Source: Kitasatospora phosalacinea (GTDB taxonomy: Bacteria > Actinomycetota > Actinomycetes > Streptomycetales > Streptomycetaceae). From it: a stretch of 64,000 nucleotides of DNA. The stretch spans positions 1 to 64,000 of the forward strand of contig NZ_JNYE01000078.1 in the NCBI RefSeq assembly GCF_000717185.1. The letters are read 5' to 3'. Numbering within the stretch: the first letter of the stretch is position 1; every line of letters begins with the position of its first letter. Below, one piece after another: positions 9,212-18,535 of this stretch. The notes beneath the pieces are model-generated. The model was not told where the DNA came from. It saw only the letters and a program-made list of their open reading frames with translations, and made no database searches. The position numbers were made by a program, and so were the translations under genes.

Positions 9212-9886
9212 TCAGTTCTTCTCGAAGCGGAAGCCGACGCCCCGCACGGTGGCGATGTAGCGGGGGTTCGCGGCGTCGTCGCCGAGCTTCTTGCGCAGCC
9301 AGGAGATGTGCATGTCCAGGGTCTTGGTGGAGGTCCACCAGGTGGTGTCCCAGACCTGGCGCATGATCTCCTCGCGGGTGACCACCCGTCCGGCGTCCCG
9401 GACCAGGACCCGCAGCAGCTCGAACTCCTTGGCGGAGAGGGTGAGTTCCTCCTCGCCGAGCCAGGCGCGGTGCGACTCGATGTCGATCTTCACGCCGTGC
9501 GCGCCGGTGGTCAGCTGGTCGACGTTGCCGCGCCGGAGCAGGGCCCGGACCCGGGCGAGCAGTTCGGCCAGCCGGAACGGCTTGGTGACGTAGTCGTCGG
9601 CGCCGGCGTCCAGGCCGACCACGGTGTCCACCTCGTCGGCGCGGGCGGTGAGCACCAGGACCGGGAAGCTCTTGCCGTCGGCGCGCAGCCGCCGGCACAC
9701 CTCCAGGCCGTCCATCTCGGGGAGCCCGAGGTCGAGCACGATCAGGTCGACGTCCTCGCCGAGGCCGGCGCCGAGGGCGGTCGGTCCGTCCTCGCGGACG
9801 AGCACCTCGTAGCCCTCGCGGCGCAGGGCGCGGGCCAGCGGTTCGGAGATTGCCGGGTCGTCCTCGGCCAGCAGCACACAGGTCAT
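9212..9886 (-). CDS. OmpR-family response regulator
   Basis: 224 aa. The receiver domain has the acidic pocket AEDDPAI, phospho-acceptor D52 in LIVLDLGLPEMDG, Thr in LVLTARAD and Lys in YVTKPF. The C-terminal winged helix (ELTLSAKEFELLRVLV, then VWDTTWWTSTKTLDMHISWLRKKLG and RYIATVRGVGFRF) is of the OmpR/PhoB type. It is first in a two-gene unit with the histidine kinase and divergent from the POT transporter gene. Regulation of that transporter or autoregulation is possible but not shown. Confidence 0.95.
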   Translation of the reverse strand: MTCVLLAEDDPAISEPLARALRREGYEVLVREDGPTALGAGLGEDVDLIVLDLGLPEMDGLEVCRRLRADGKSFPVLVLTARADEVDTVVGLDAGADDYVTKPFRLAELLARVRALLRRGNVDQLTTGAHGVKIDIESHRAWLGEEELTLSAKEFELLRVLVRDAGRVVTREEIMRQVWDTTWWTSTKTLDMHISWLRKKLGDDAANPRYIATVRGVGFRFEKN

Positions 9887-10202
9887 AGGGGCGATGGTAG
9901 ACCGCGCGAGGGCCGCCGATCAGGGGGTCTCCGGCCGTCCCGGCACGCCCGGACGGGCCGCTGTGAACACCGTCACAGCCCGTGATCAACTTGCTTTCCG
10001 GGCCCGCTTCGGCAGCAACTGCGCTTTCATGGACATTCTTCGCATCACCCTTGGTTTCGCAGGCAATCTTCCGCCAGCGGCGTCAAAATGTACGATGCAC
10101 AGCCGCAGAGCTTTACCTTCTGCATACCATTCACGCTCCGTGAGCAGCCGAACTCGCGACTTAGAGTGGTGGGGAACCCGAGAAAACAGGCAAGGAATCA
10201 GC
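9887..10202. other. 316-bp divergent intergenic region, response regulator / POT transporter
   Basis: No gene is supported here. GC is lower than in the flanks, notably 9990-10140. A TACGAT hexamer at 10091-10096 could be a -10 for the transporter, but it has no good -35 at 17-18 nt. The transporter ATG is preceded by AAGGAATC. No clear palindrome was found. Confidence 0.5.
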
Positions 10203-11711
10203 ATGGCTTCGACCACCCTGGAGCCCGGGGTACGGCCCTCCCCCACCCCGGGACGGACCTTCCTCGGCCACCCCCGCGGCCTGGCCACCCTCTTCATGAC
10301 CGAGACGTGGGAGCGCTTCAGCTTCTACGGCATGCGCGCCCTGCTGGTGGTCTACATGTCCACCGCGGCGGCGAAGGGCGGCCTGGAGCTCCCGGTGGCC
10401 ACCGCCGCCGCCGTGTACTCGGTCTACAACGCCATGGTCTACCTGCTCGCCCTGCCCGGCGGCTGGATCGCCGACCGGCTGCTCGGCGCCCGGCGCACCG
10501 TCGCCCTCGGTGGGCTGGTCATCATGGTCGGGCACTTCATGCTCGCCGTGCCCGGCGAGGCGTTCTTCTTCGCCGGCCTCGTCCCGATCGCGATCGGCTC
10601 CGGCCTACTCAAGGCCAACATCTCCACGATGGTCGGCCAGCTCTACGACGAGGACGACGACTCGCGCCGCGACGGCGGCTTCACCGTCTTCTACATGGGC
10701 ATCAACCTCGGCGCCTTCCTCGCCCCGCTGGTGATCGGCACCGTCGGGCAGGAGGTGAACTGGCACCTGGGCTTCGCGCTGGCGGGCGTCGGCATAGCGC
10801 TCGGCCTGGTCCAGTACCTGCTGGGCAGCCGCCACCTGAGCCCGCGCTCGGACGTCGTCGCCTCGCCGATGAGCCGGGACGAGCGCCGCACGGTGCTGCG
10901 CAGGGCCGGGGCCTGGCTGGCCGCCGCCGCGCTGTTCTACGGCGTGGTGGCCGGCACCGGGCACTTCACCGTCTCCTGGGCGATCTGGCCGCTCTCGCTG
11001 GCCGGCCTCGCCGTCCCCGCCCTGGTGTTCGCCCGGATCCGCCGGGACCGCGACCTGACCGGGGCGGAGCGCTCCCGGATGGGCGGCTACCTGTGGTTCT
11101 TCGTGGCGGCCGCGGTGTTCTGGATGATCTACGACCAGTCCGGCTCCACGCTGAGCGTGTTCGCCGAGCAGAAGACCGCCGGGAGCCTGTTCGGCGTCGA
11201 CTTCCCGTCCAGCTGGTTCCAGTCGCTGAACCCGCTGTACATCATGGCGCTGGCCCCGGTCTTCGCCTGGCTGTGGAACGCCGCCGCCCGGCGCGGCCGC
11301 AACCCCTCCACCACCGCGAAGTTCGCCTTCGGCCTGCTGATGATCGGCGCGTCCTTCCTGGTGATGATGCTCGCCATGGCGGCGGCCGCGGGCGGCACCG
11401 CGGTCTCGCCGCTCTGGCTGGCCGTGGTCTACCTGATCCAGACCACCGGCGAGCTGGCCCTCTCCCCGGTCGGCCTGTCCGTCACCACCAAGCTGGCGCC
11501 CGCCAAGTACGCCAGCCAGATGATGGGCGTGTGGTTCCTCGCCGTCACCGCGGGCGACTGCGTGGCCGCGCTCGCCCAGCTGCTGCTCGGCGACGACGTG
11601 GTCGGCTCGACCTGGTACTTCGCCGTCCAGGGCCTGCTGGCGGTCGCCGCGGGCGTCGGCCTGTTCGCCGCCCGCGGCCGGATCGGACGGCTGATGGGCG
11701 ACGCCCGCTGA
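10203..11711 (+). CDS. POT/PTR2 family proton-dependent oligopeptide transporter
   Basis: 502 aa from the ATG at 10203; the frame is open further upstream but the family N-terminus starts here. Proton-coupled uptake of di- and tripeptides across the cytoplasmic membrane. The N-terminal ExxER proton motif is seen in MTETWERFSFYGMRALLVVYM, and the PTR2 signature follows around GGWIADRLLGARR. About 14 hydrophobic helices run to the C-terminus, with FYMGINLGAFLAP and SPVGLSVTTKLAPAKYASQMMGVWF as further family blocks. The last three codons and stop lie inside a 10-bp tandem repeat. Confidence 0.93.
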   Translation: MASTTLEPGVRPSPTPGRTFLGHPRGLATLFMTETWERFSFYGMRALLVVYMSTAAAKGGLELPVATAAAVYSVYNAMVYLLALPGGWIADRLLGARRTVALGGLVIMVGHFMLAVPGEAFFFAGLVPIAIGSGLLKANISTMVGQLYDEDDDSRRDGGFTVFYMGINLGAFLAPLVIGTVGQEVNWHLGFALAGVGIALGLVQYLLGSRHLSPRSDVVASPMSRDERRTVLRRAGAWLAAAALFYGVVAGTGHFTVSWAIWPLSLAGLAVPALVFARIRRDRDLTGAERSRMGGYLWFFVAAAVFWMIYDQSGSTLSVFAEQKTAGSLFGVDFPSSWFQSLNPLYIMALAPVFAWLWNAAARRGRNPSTTAKFAFGLLMIGASFLVMMLAMAAAAGGTAVSPLWLAVVYLIQTTGELALSPVGLSVTTKLAPAKYASQMMGVWFLAVTAGDCVAALAQLLLGDDVVGSTWYFAVQGLLAVAAGVGLFAARGRIGRLMGDAR

Positions 11712-11750
11712 CGCCCGCTGGCTCCTGCTGACGCCCGCTGACTCCCGCTG
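11701..11750 (+). repeat. 10-bp tandem repeat, five copies, over the 3' end of the transporter gene
   Basis: Five consecutive units of consensus ACGCCCGCTG (variants GCTCCTGCTG and ACTCCCGCTG). The first copy holds the last sense codons and the second begins in the stop. It lies between convergent genes. It is not a hairpin, so replication slippage is the likely origin. Confidence 0.8.
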
Positions 11751-11758
11751 ACGCCGCT

Positions 11759-12925
11759 TCAGAGCCGGCGGACCCCGCCCTGCCACACCGCGGCGGTCAG
11801 CGGGACGCCCGGGCGGTACGCCAGGTGGACGTGCGAGGGCGCGTCCAGCAGGTGCAGGTCCGCCCGGGCGCCGGGGGCGATCCGGCCCACGTCGGTGCGG
11901 CGCAGCGCGAGCGCGCCGCCCGCGGTGGCGGCGTGCACCGCCTCGTCGGGGGTCATGCCCATCTCGCGGACCGCGACGGCCACGCAGAACGGCATCGAGC
12001 TGGTGAAGCTGGAGCCCGGGTTGCAGTCGGTGGACAGCGCGACCGCGGCGCCCGCGTCCAGCAGCCGCCGGGCGTCCGGGTAGGGCGCGCGGGTGGAGAA
12101 CTCGGCGCCCGGCAGCAGGGTCGCCACCGTCGTGCTCCCGGCCAGCGCGGCGACGTCCGCGTCGGTCAGGTGGGTGCAGTGGTCGGCGGACGCGGCGCCC
12201 AGCTCCACCGCGAGCTGCACGCCGGGGCCGTGGCCCAGCTGGTTGGCGTGGACGCGCGGCTGCAGGCCCTGCGCGAGGCCCGCGGTGAGCACCGCCCGGG
12301 CCTGGTCGCCGTCGAAGGCGCCGCGCTCGCAGAACACGTCCACCCAGCGGGCGTAGGGCGCGCACGCGGCGAGCATCTCGCCCGTCACCAGCTCCACGTA
12401 CCCGGCCGGGTCGTCGGCGTACTCGGGGGCGACCACGTGCGCGCCGAGGTAGGTGGTCTCCTCGGTGTGGCCCGCGGCGATCCGCAGTGAGCGGGCCTCG
12501 TCCGCGGTGCTCAGGCCGTAGCCGGACTTCACCTCGACGGTGGTGGTGCCCTGGCGCAGCATCTCGGCCAGGTAGCGGGTCAGGTTGGCGTTCAGCTCGG
12601 CGTCGGAGGCGGCCCGGGTCGCGGCGACGGTGGTGCGGATCCCGCCCGCGCTGTACGCCCGGCCCGACATCCGGGCGTGGAACTCGGCGGTGCGGTCCCC
12701 GGCGAACACCAGGTGCGCGTGGCTGTCCACGAACCCGGGCAGCAGCGCCCGGCCGCCCGCGTCCACCGCCTCGTCGGCCGCGGGCGCGGCCGGGCCCGGG
12801 CCGACCCAGGCGACGCGGTCGCCGTCCACCACCACGGCGGCGTCGGCGAGCAGGCCGAGCGGGCCCTCGCCGAGGGCGGGGTCGTTGGTGACCAGCGAAC
12901 CGATGTTGCTGATGAGCGTGCTCAT
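11759..12925 (-). CDS. hutI: imidazolonepropionase HutI
   Basis: 388 aa. Third step of histidine degradation: hydrolyses 4-imidazolone-5-propionate to N-formimino-L-glutamate. Amidohydrolase-superfamily metal site: [12 protein letters not shown] near residue 70, KSGYGLS, the His in [13 protein letters not shown] and the Asp in [11 protein letters not shown]. Normal length. It is last in the operon hutU-amidohydrolase-hutF-hutI and is separated from hutF by 184 nt of 13-bp tandem repeats, so its expression relative to the upstream genes may differ. Confidence 0.95.
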   Translation of the reverse strand: MSTLISNIGSLVTNDPALGEGPLGLLADAAVVVDGDRVAWVGPGPAAPAADEAVDAGGRALLPGFVDSHAHLVFAGDRTAEFHARMSGRAYSAGGIRTTVAATRAASDAELNANLTRYLAEMLRQGTTTVEVKSGYGLSTADEARSLRIAAGHTEETTYLGAHVVAPEYADDPAGYVELVTGEMLAACAPYARWVDVFCERGAFDGDQARAVLTAGLAQGLQPRVHANQLGHGPGVQLAVELGAASADHCTHLTDADVAALAGSTTVATLLPGAEFSTRAPYPDARRLLDAGAAVALSTDCNPGSSFTSSMPFCVAVAVREMGMTPDEAVHAATAGGALALRRTDVGRIAPGARADLHLLDAPSHVHLAYRPGVPLTAAVWQGGVRRL

Positions 12926-12958
12926 GGCGGGTCTCTGTCCTTGATCGGCCGGGCGGGC

Positions 12959-13101
12959 GTGTCGGGCGTGTGTGTCGGGCGGGCGTGTCGGGCGTGTGTG
13001 TCGGGCGGGCGTGTCGGGCGGGAGCGTCGGGCGCGTGTGTCGGGCGCGCGTGTCGGGCGTGCGTGTCGGGCGTGCGTGTCGGGCGCGCGTGTCGGGCGGG
13101 G
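12959..13101. repeat. 13-bp tandem repeat, 11 units, between hutF and hutI
   Basis: The motif GTGTCGGGCG plus three variable bases recurs with an exact 13-bp period at 12959, 12972, 12985, 12998, 13011, 13024 (GCGTC variant), 13037, 13050, 13063, 13076 and 13089. A 13-bp period shifts frame every unit and the encoded peptides are low-complexity, so it is not coding. The transcript of the operon crosses it. Confidence 0.9.
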
Positions 13102-13109
13102 GCGGGCCG

Positions 13110-14462
13110 TTACCGCAGGGCGCCGATGGCCGCGGCGAGGGCGCGCCCGGTCTCCGGGACGAGCTGGTGCACGCCGTCCTTGACCACGTGCCGTCCGCCG
13201 ACCACCAGGTGGCGGACGTCGGCGGCGGACGCCGCGAAGACCGCGGTCTCGGCGCCGAGCCGGGGCGGCGCCCCGACGGTGCGGACGGTGTCGAGCGCGA
13301 GGACGCAGAAGTCGGCGAGGGCGCCGGCCTCCAGGCGGCCCGCCTCGGGCCAGCCGAGCGAGGCGTGGCCGTCGGCGGTGCCCGCGCGGAGCAGCTCGTT
13401 GGCGGTCCAGTGGCCGCGGGTGCGGGTGCGCAGGCGCTCGTCGAGCTCCAGCGCGCGGGCCTCCTCGAACGGGTCGACGACGGCGTGGCTGTCGGAGCCG
13501 AGGCTGATCGGGCAGCCCGCGGAGGCGAGCTGCCGGGCCGGGCCGATGCCGTCGGCGAGGTCCCGTTCGGTGGTGGGGCACATGCAGACGGTGGTGCCGG
13601 AGCCGGCGAGCAGCCGGACGTCCTCGTCGGTGAGGTGGGTGGCGTGCACGGCGCTGGTGCGCGGGCCGAGGACGCCGTGGTCGGCGAGCAGCCGGGTGGG
13701 GGTGACGCCGTGCGCGGCGAGGCAGGCGTCGTTCTCGGCGGTCTGCTCGGAGAGGTGGACGTGCAGCGGGGCCCGGCGCGCCTCGGCCCAGTGCGCGACG
13801 GTGCCCAACTGCCCGGCGGGGACGGCGCGGACGCTGTGCACGGCGGCGCCGATCCGGGCGTGCTCGGCGCCCCGCAGGGCGGCGGCCCGTTCGGCCCAGG
13901 CGTCCGCGTCGCCGTCGGAGAAGCGCAGCTGGTGCCGGTTCGGTTCGGCGCCGAAGCCGGAGGACAGGTAGCAGGTGTCGAGCAGGGTGATCCGGATCCC
14001 GGCCCGGTCGGCGGCCTCGATCAGCGCCTCGCCCATCGCGTTCGGGTTCGCGTACGGGGTGCCGTCGGGCCCGTGGTGCAGGTAGTGGAACTCGCCGACG
14101 GCGGTGGTGCCCGCGAGCGCCATCTCGGCGTACACGGCGGTGGCGAGCGCCAGGTAGCGGTCGGGGTTGAGCGCGGCGGCGGCCCGGTACATGGTGTCGC
14201 GCCAGGTCCAGAACGTCCCGGAGCCGACCTGCACGGTGGAGCGCAGCGCCCGGTGGAAGGCGTGCGAGTGCGCGTTGGCCTGCCCGGGCAGGGCGAGCCC
14301 GGCCAGCCGGACGGCCCCGGCGGGGCAGGGCCCGCTGCCGGGGGCGACCTCGGCGATCCGGCCGTCCGGCCCGACGGTGATCCGCACCTCGGGCTGGACG
14401 GCGGGGCCGTTCGGGTGCGGCAGCCAGGCGTGCTCGGCCCAGTACGTCACGACGGACGGCAT
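13110..14462 (-). CDS. hutF: formimidoylglutamate deiminase HutF
   Basis: 450 aa from the ATG at 14462-14460, overlapping the preceding amidohydrolase gene by 16 nt. It hydrolyses N-formimino-L-glutamate to N-formyl-L-glutamate and ammonia. Amidohydrolase-superfamily metal ligands are in [35 protein letters not shown] and [26 protein letters not shown] is characteristic of formiminoglutamate deiminases. Its presence means the pathway runs through N-formylglutamate and so needs the neighbouring amidohydrolase or an equivalent deformylase. Confidence 0.93.
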   Translation of the reverse strand: MPSVVTYWAEHAWLPHPNGPAVQPEVRITVGPDGRIAEVAPGSGPCPAGAVRLAGLALPGQANAHSHAFHRALRSTVQVGSGTFWTWRDTMYRAAAALNPDRYLALATAVYAEMALAGTTAVGEFHYLHHGPDGTPYANPNAMGEALIEAADRAGIRITLLDTCYLSSGFGAEPNRHQLRFSDGDADAWAERAAALRGAEHARIGAAVHSVRAVPAGQLGTVAHWAEARRAPLHVHLSEQTAENDACLAAHGVTPTRLLADHGVLGPRTSAVHATHLTDEDVRLLAGSGTTVCMCPTTERDLADGIGPARQLASAGCPISLGSDSHAVVDPFEEARALELDERLRTRTRGHWTANELLRAGTADGHASLGWPEAGRLEAGALADFCVLALDTVRTVGAPPRLGAETAVFAASAADVRHLVVGGRHVVKDGVHQLVPETGRALAAAIGALR

Positions 14463-15649
14463 GCGAGGTCCTCCAGTACGCGGGCCAGTGCGGTGACCCC
14501 GGCGTGGCAGTCGGCCCGTTCGGCGTGCTCGGCCGGGGAGTGCGAGACCCCGCTGGGGTTGCGCACGAACAGCATGGCGGTCGGGACGGCGGCGGCCAGG
14601 ACCCCGGCGTCGTGTCCCGCGCCGGTGGGCAGGACGGGGGCGTCCAGCAGCTGCGCGAGGCGGTCGCGCAGCGGGCCGTCGAAGTCGACGACGGGGGTGT
14701 ACGACTCGCGGGTGAGCTCGACCCGGACGCCGTCGCGTTCGCCGCGCTCGGCCGCCGACTGCTCGATCCCTGCGACGAGTCGGCCGAGGGTCTGCTCGTC
14801 GGGGGCGCGCGAGTCCAGCCAGCCGCGGACCAGCGAGGCGATGGCGTTGGTGCCGTTGGGCTCGACGGCGACCTTGCCGAAGGTGGCGAGCGCCCCGGCG
14901 AGCCGGGCCTTCTTGCGGGCGGCGAGCACGGTGGTGGCGTAGGTCAGCATCGGGTCGCGGCGGTCGGCGAGCAGGGTGGTGCCGGCGTGGTTGGCCTCGC
15001 CGTGGAAGTCGAACCGCCACCGGCCGTGCGGCCAGATCGCACTGGCCACGCCGACCGGCCTCCCCTCGGTGAGGAAGCGGCCCTGCTCGACGTGGAGTTC
15101 GACGAACGCGCCGATCCGGCCGAGCAGTTCGGGGTCGGGGCCGATCAGCGCGGGGTCGTGCCCGGCCCGCTCCATCGCGTCGGGCAGCCGGACGCCGTCG
15201 GCGTCGCGCAGCGCGTGCGCGGCCTCCCGGTCGAGCACGCCGGTGGCCAGCCGGGAGCCGACGCAGGCGACGCCGAACCGGGCGCCCTCCTCGTCGCCGA
15301 AGTTGACGATGCCCAGCGGACGGGTGAACTCGGCGCCGCGGGCCCGCAGTTCGTCGTACGCGGCGAAGGCGGAGACCACTCCGAGCGGGCCGTCGTAGGC
15401 GCCGCCGTCGGGGACGGAGTCCAGGTGCGAGCCGGTGACGACGGCGTTCCCGGCGGCCGGGTCGCCGTGCCAGGCCCACTGGTTGCCGTTGCGGTCGCTC
15501 CTGTACGCCAGGCCGCGGGAGCGGGCCTGCTGCTCGAACCAGGCCCGGCACTCGGCGTCGGCGGAGTTCCAGGCGTGCCGCCGGTAGCCGCCGGTGGCGG
15601 CGGAGCGGCCCACGGGGAGCAGCTCCGCCCACATCGCGTCGAAGCTCAC
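14447..15649 (-). CDS. M20-family amidohydrolase (allantoate/N-carbamoyl amino acid hydrolase type) in the hut operon
   Basis: 400 aa; the GTG start at 15649 overlaps the hutU TGA (GTGA). Family markers: [37 protein letters not shown] and the dimerisation-lid [17 protein letters not shown]. By sequence it belongs with allantoate amidohydrolases and N-carbamoyl-L-amino acid hydrolases. It sits between hutU and hutF with overlapping reading frames. The likely role is therefore hydrolysis of N-formyl-L-glutamate to glutamate and formate, the one step of this pathway with no dedicated HutG here. The family is seen; the substrate is inferred from context. Confidence 0.85.
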   Translation of the reverse strand: MSFDAMWAELLPVGRSAATGGYRRHAWNSADAECRAWFEQQARSRGLAYRSDRNGNQWAWHGDPAAGNAVVTGSHLDSVPDGGAYDGPLGVVSAFAAYDELRARGAEFTRPLGIVNFGDEEGARFGVACVGSRLATGVLDREAAHALRDADGVRLPDAMERAGHDPALIGPDPELLGRIGAFVELHVEQGRFLTEGRPVGVASAIWPHGRWRFDFHGEANHAGTTLLADRRDPMLTYATTVLAARKKARLAGALATFGKVAVEPNGTNAIASLVRGWLDSRAPDEQTLGRLVAGIEQSAAERGERDGVRVELTRESYTPVVDFDGPLRDRLAQLLDAPVLPTGAGHDAGVLAAAVPTAMLFVRNPSGVSHSPAEHAERADCHAGVTALARVLEDLACRPS

Positions 15650-17313
15650 AGCTCGTTCATCGGGACGCGCACCCCGCGCTCCGCCGCGACCTCGGCCGCC
15701 CGGTCGTAGCCCGCGTCGACGTGCCGGATGACGCCCATGCCGGGGTCGTTGGTGAGGACGCGGCGGATCTTCTCCCCGGCCAGCGCGGTGCCGTCGGCGA
15801 CGGTGACCTGCCCGGCGTGGATGGAGCGGCCGATGCCGACGCCGCCGCCGTGGTGGATGGACACCCAGGAGGCGCCGGAGGCCACGTTGACCATGGCGTT
15901 GAGCAGCGGCCAGTCGGCGATCGCGTCGGAGCCGTCGAGCATCGCCTCGGTCTCCCGGTAGGGGGAGGCGACCGAGCCGCAGTCCAGGTGGTCGCGGCCG
16001 ATCACGATCGGCGCGGACAGCTCGCCCGAGGCCACCATGTCGTTGAACCGCTCGCCCGCCCGGTCGCGCTCGCCGTAGCCGAGCCAGCAGATCCGCGCGG
16101 GCAGGCCCTGGAAGTGCACCTTCTCCTGGGCCATGGTGATCCAGCGGTGCAGCGACTCGTTCTCCGGGAAGAGGTCGAGCACGGCCTTGTCGGTCTTGTG
16201 GATGTCCTTCGGGTCGCCGGAGAGCGCGGCCCAGCGGAACGGGCCCTTGCCCTCGCAGAACAGCGGCCGGATGTACGCGGGGACGAACCCGGGGAAGTCG
16301 AACGCCCGCTCGTACCCGGCGAGTCGGGCCTCGCCGCGGATCGAGTTGCCGTAGTCGAAGACCTCCGCGCCGCGGTCCTGGAAGCCGACCATCGCCTCCA
16401 CGTGCCGGGCCATCGACTCGCGGGCCCGGACGGTGAACTCGGCGGGCTTCTCGGCCGCGTACGCTGCCATGTCCTCGAAGGCGACGCCGGACGGCAGGTA
16501 GGCGAGCGGGTCGTGGGCGCTGGTCTGGTCGGTGACGATGTCGATCGGGGCGTCCGCCGCGAGCAGTTGCGGCAGCAGGTCGGCGGCGTTGCCGAGCAGG
16601 CCGATCGAGAGCGGCTGCCGCCTGTCACGGGCCTCGACGGCCAGCTGCAGGGCGTGGTCGAGGCCGGACGCCTCGACGTCGAGGTAGCGGTGCTCGATCC
16701 GGCGGGCGATCCGGGACGGGTCGCAGTCGATGCAGATCGCCACGCCGCCGTTCATGGTGACGGCCAGCGGCTGGGCGCCGCCCATGCCGCCGAGGCCGGC
16801 GGTGAGGGTGACGGTGCCCTCCAGGGTGCCGCCGAACTTCTTGTTCGCGACCGCGGCGAAGGTCTCGTAGGTTCCCTGGAGGATGCCCTGGGTGCCGATG
16901 TAGATCCAGGACCCGGCGGTCATCTGGCCGTACATGGTGAGGCCGAGCGACTCCAGGCGGCGGAACTCCTCCCAGTTCGCCCAGTCGCCGACCAGGTTGG
17001 AGTTGGCGATCAGCACCCGCGGCGCCCACTCGTGGGTCTGCATCACGCCGACCGGGCGGCCGGACTGCACCAGCATGGTCTCGTCCTGCTTGAGCCCCTC
17101 CAGGGTGCGCACCATCGCGTCGAAGGAGCGCCAGTCCCGGGCCGCCTTGCCGGTGCCGCCGTAGACCACCAGCTTCGACGGGTGCTCGGCGACCTCCGGG
17201 TCCAGGTTGTTCATCAGCATCCGCAGGGCCGCCTCCTGCTGCCAGCCCTGCGCGCTCAGCCCGCTCCCCCGCGCCGCGCGGACCTCGCGCGGGCCGCTCG
17301 TCTGCTCTGCCAT
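15646..17313 (-). CDS. hutU: urocanate hydratase HutU
   Basis: 555 aa from the ATG at 17313-17311, chosen because GGGAGG lies 7 nt upstream. Second step of histidine degradation: urocanate to imidazolonepropionate with tightly bound NAD. Signature blocks: [69 protein letters not shown] and the C-terminal [18 protein letters not shown]. Full family length. First gene of the hut operon. Confidence 0.96.
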   Translation of the reverse strand: MAEQTSGPREVRAARGSGLSAQGWQQEAALRMLMNNLDPEVAEHPSKLVVYGGTGKAARDWRSFDAMVRTLEGLKQDETMLVQSGRPVGVMQTHEWAPRVLIANSNLVGDWANWEEFRRLESLGLTMYGQMTAGSWIYIGTQGILQGTYETFAAVANKKFGGTLEGTVTLTAGLGGMGGAQPLAVTMNGGVAICIDCDPSRIARRIEHRYLDVEASGLDHALQLAVEARDRRQPLSIGLLGNAADLLPQLLAADAPIDIVTDQTSAHDPLAYLPSGVAFEDMAAYAAEKPAEFTVRARESMARHVEAMVGFQDRGAEVFDYGNSIRGEARLAGYERAFDFPGFVPAYIRPLFCEGKGPFRWAALSGDPKDIHKTDKAVLDLFPENESLHRWITMAQEKVHFQGLPARICWLGYGERDRAGERFNDMVASGELSAPIVIGRDHLDCGSVASPYRETEAMLDGSDAIADWPLLNAMVNVASGASWVSIHHGGGVGIGRSIHAGQVTVADGTALAGEKIRRVLTNDPGMGVIRHVDAGYDRAAEVAAERGVRVPMNEL

Positions 17314-17333
17314 GGGCCAGCCTCCCTGCCGGA

Positions 17334-17371
17334 TGGAATTCATTCACGATCTACGAGACTGAATATATCCA
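17334..17371 (-). promoter_or_regulatory. hutU promoter with operator-like inverted repeat
   Basis: TGGAATTCATTCA (17334-17346) and TGAATATATCCA (17360-17371) form an imperfect inverted repeat around a 13-nt centre. On the minus strand the right arm contains TATATT, a good -10, about 50 nt before the hutU ATG. No clear -35 is seen at 17-18 nt. The overlap suggests repression or activator dependence by a hut regulator. Confidence 0.45.
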
Positions 17372-17444
17372 AACAGCACCACGGCGGCCAGAGCCCGCGC
17401 GGGGCGCGAACCCGGGGACTCGCCGCGGTGCGCGCCCTCTCGGG

Positions 17445-18037
17445 TCAGGAGGGGAGCAGGACCGGCGTGCCGCCGGAGAAGTCGTAGACCTCGGTCGCCA
17501 GGTCGGTGCTGACGGTGACCCGGTCGGGGCCGCTCCAGTGCGCCCCGGTGAAGGCGCCGCCGCCCGGGAACCTGCCGACCGCCGTGAGCAGCGTCCAGCG
17601 GCGGCCGGACCAGCCGGAGCCGTTCTCGACCTGGACCTCCCAGACCTGCGACTCGGTCTCGGTGGTGGTCGTCCCGTGGCGGATCACCGTCAGGACGCGG
17701 TCGGCGCCGCCGGGAGCGGCGCTGCGGGTCCTCTCCTCCGGGTAGCGGACGGGTTCCTCGCCGATCAGCAGCCCCATCGCTCCCACCGACACCGCCAGGG
17801 CGGCGAGCAGGGCCAGGCCGGCCTTCGCCGACTTCCGCACCAGGCGGCCGCCGAGCAGGAGGCCCGCCGCCAGGCCCCCACCAGGACGACGCCGCCCAGC
17901 CAGTCCGCCCGGCCCAGGGTGTCGGCCACCACCGTCCGCCCGCCGGAGCGGGTCTCGTGGTCCCCCCAGGCCAGGGCGGCCTCGGCGAGCAGCGCGAGCC
18001 CGGCGCACCCCCACCCGGCGATCGTTCGAACCTTCAT
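17445..18037 (-). pseudogene. small membrane-anchored protein gene, apparent 1-bp frameshift
   Basis: From the ATG at 18037 (preceded by GGAGAGGGGG) one frame reads MKVRTIAGWGCAGLALLAEA and continues to about residue 52 (ADWLGGVVLVGA), then degenerates. The next frame takes over seamlessly with LAAGLLLGGRLVRKSAKAG, a hydrophobic helix, and a soluble tail ending EVYDFSGGTPVLLPS at 17445. One extra base in the C5 run at 17875-17879 would join them into about 197 aa with two or more membrane helices. No family is recognised. This may be a real frameshift or a homopolymer sequencing error. Confidence 0.6.
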
Positions 18038-18080
18038 CCGCCCCCTCTCCGGCGGACACCCTAGCGCTCCCGACGGGCCG

Positions 18081-18431
18081 TCAGGCGGCCTCGTCGCCGT
18101 CCCAGTCGATGCCGATCTCGGCCAGCCAGCGGCGGTCCGCCGCGTCGGGTTCGGGGGTCGGCCGGCCGGGGCTGCCCGGGGGGCGCGGGATGTGCTGGAC
18201 GGGGCCGACGCCGTAGCGGTCGGCGGCCCGGTCGGCGGCGGCGGCCGCGTCGCTGCCCGGCTCCAGGACGCCGATGTGCACGGCCTCCTCGTCGCCGGGG
18301 TCGAGGACGGTCAGTTCGGGGTGCGGCGGACGGCGCAGCGCGATGCGGCGGCCGCAGAGCGGGCAGGACCATTCGTCGGCCCCGGAACCGAGCCGTCCGG
18401 TCAGTCTCATCTGGTGGATCGGCGGTGGCAT
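18081..18431 (-). CDS. hypothetical protein with single CxxC motif
   Basis: 116 aa from the ATG at 18431-18429, which has GGGGGAAG 4 nt upstream; a TTG further up is less likely. It has a CPLCGRRI knuckle near residue 25, a hydrophobic middle (PELTVLDPGDEEAVHIGVLEP) and an acidic C-terminus (EIGIDWDGDEAA). One CxxC is too few for a lone zinc ribbon unless it dimerises. Family and function not recognised. Confidence 0.65.
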   Translation of the reverse strand: MPPPIHQMRLTGRLGSGADEWSCPLCGRRIALRRPPHPELTVLDPGDEEAVHIGVLEPGSDAAAAADRAADRYGVGPVQHIPRPPGSPGRPTPEPDAADRRWLAEIGIDWDGDEAA

Positions 18432-18535
18432 TGGACTTCCCCCGTCCAAGCTGTCGTTCTCCCTACGGAGAGGGATGCCCGCTCAGCACCCGTCGCCAAC
18501 CCGGCGCGAAGGTGTCATTCGGCGAACAACGGGTG

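Noticed and set aside
12959..13101. CRISPR array
   Set aside because: Units of 13 bp without unique spacers and no cas genes; simple tandem repeat.
12922..13581. Open frames through the 13-bp repeats encoding repetitive Arg/Pro/Thr peptides
   Set aside because: A 13-bp period makes all three frames repetitive; no ribosome site or homologous domain.
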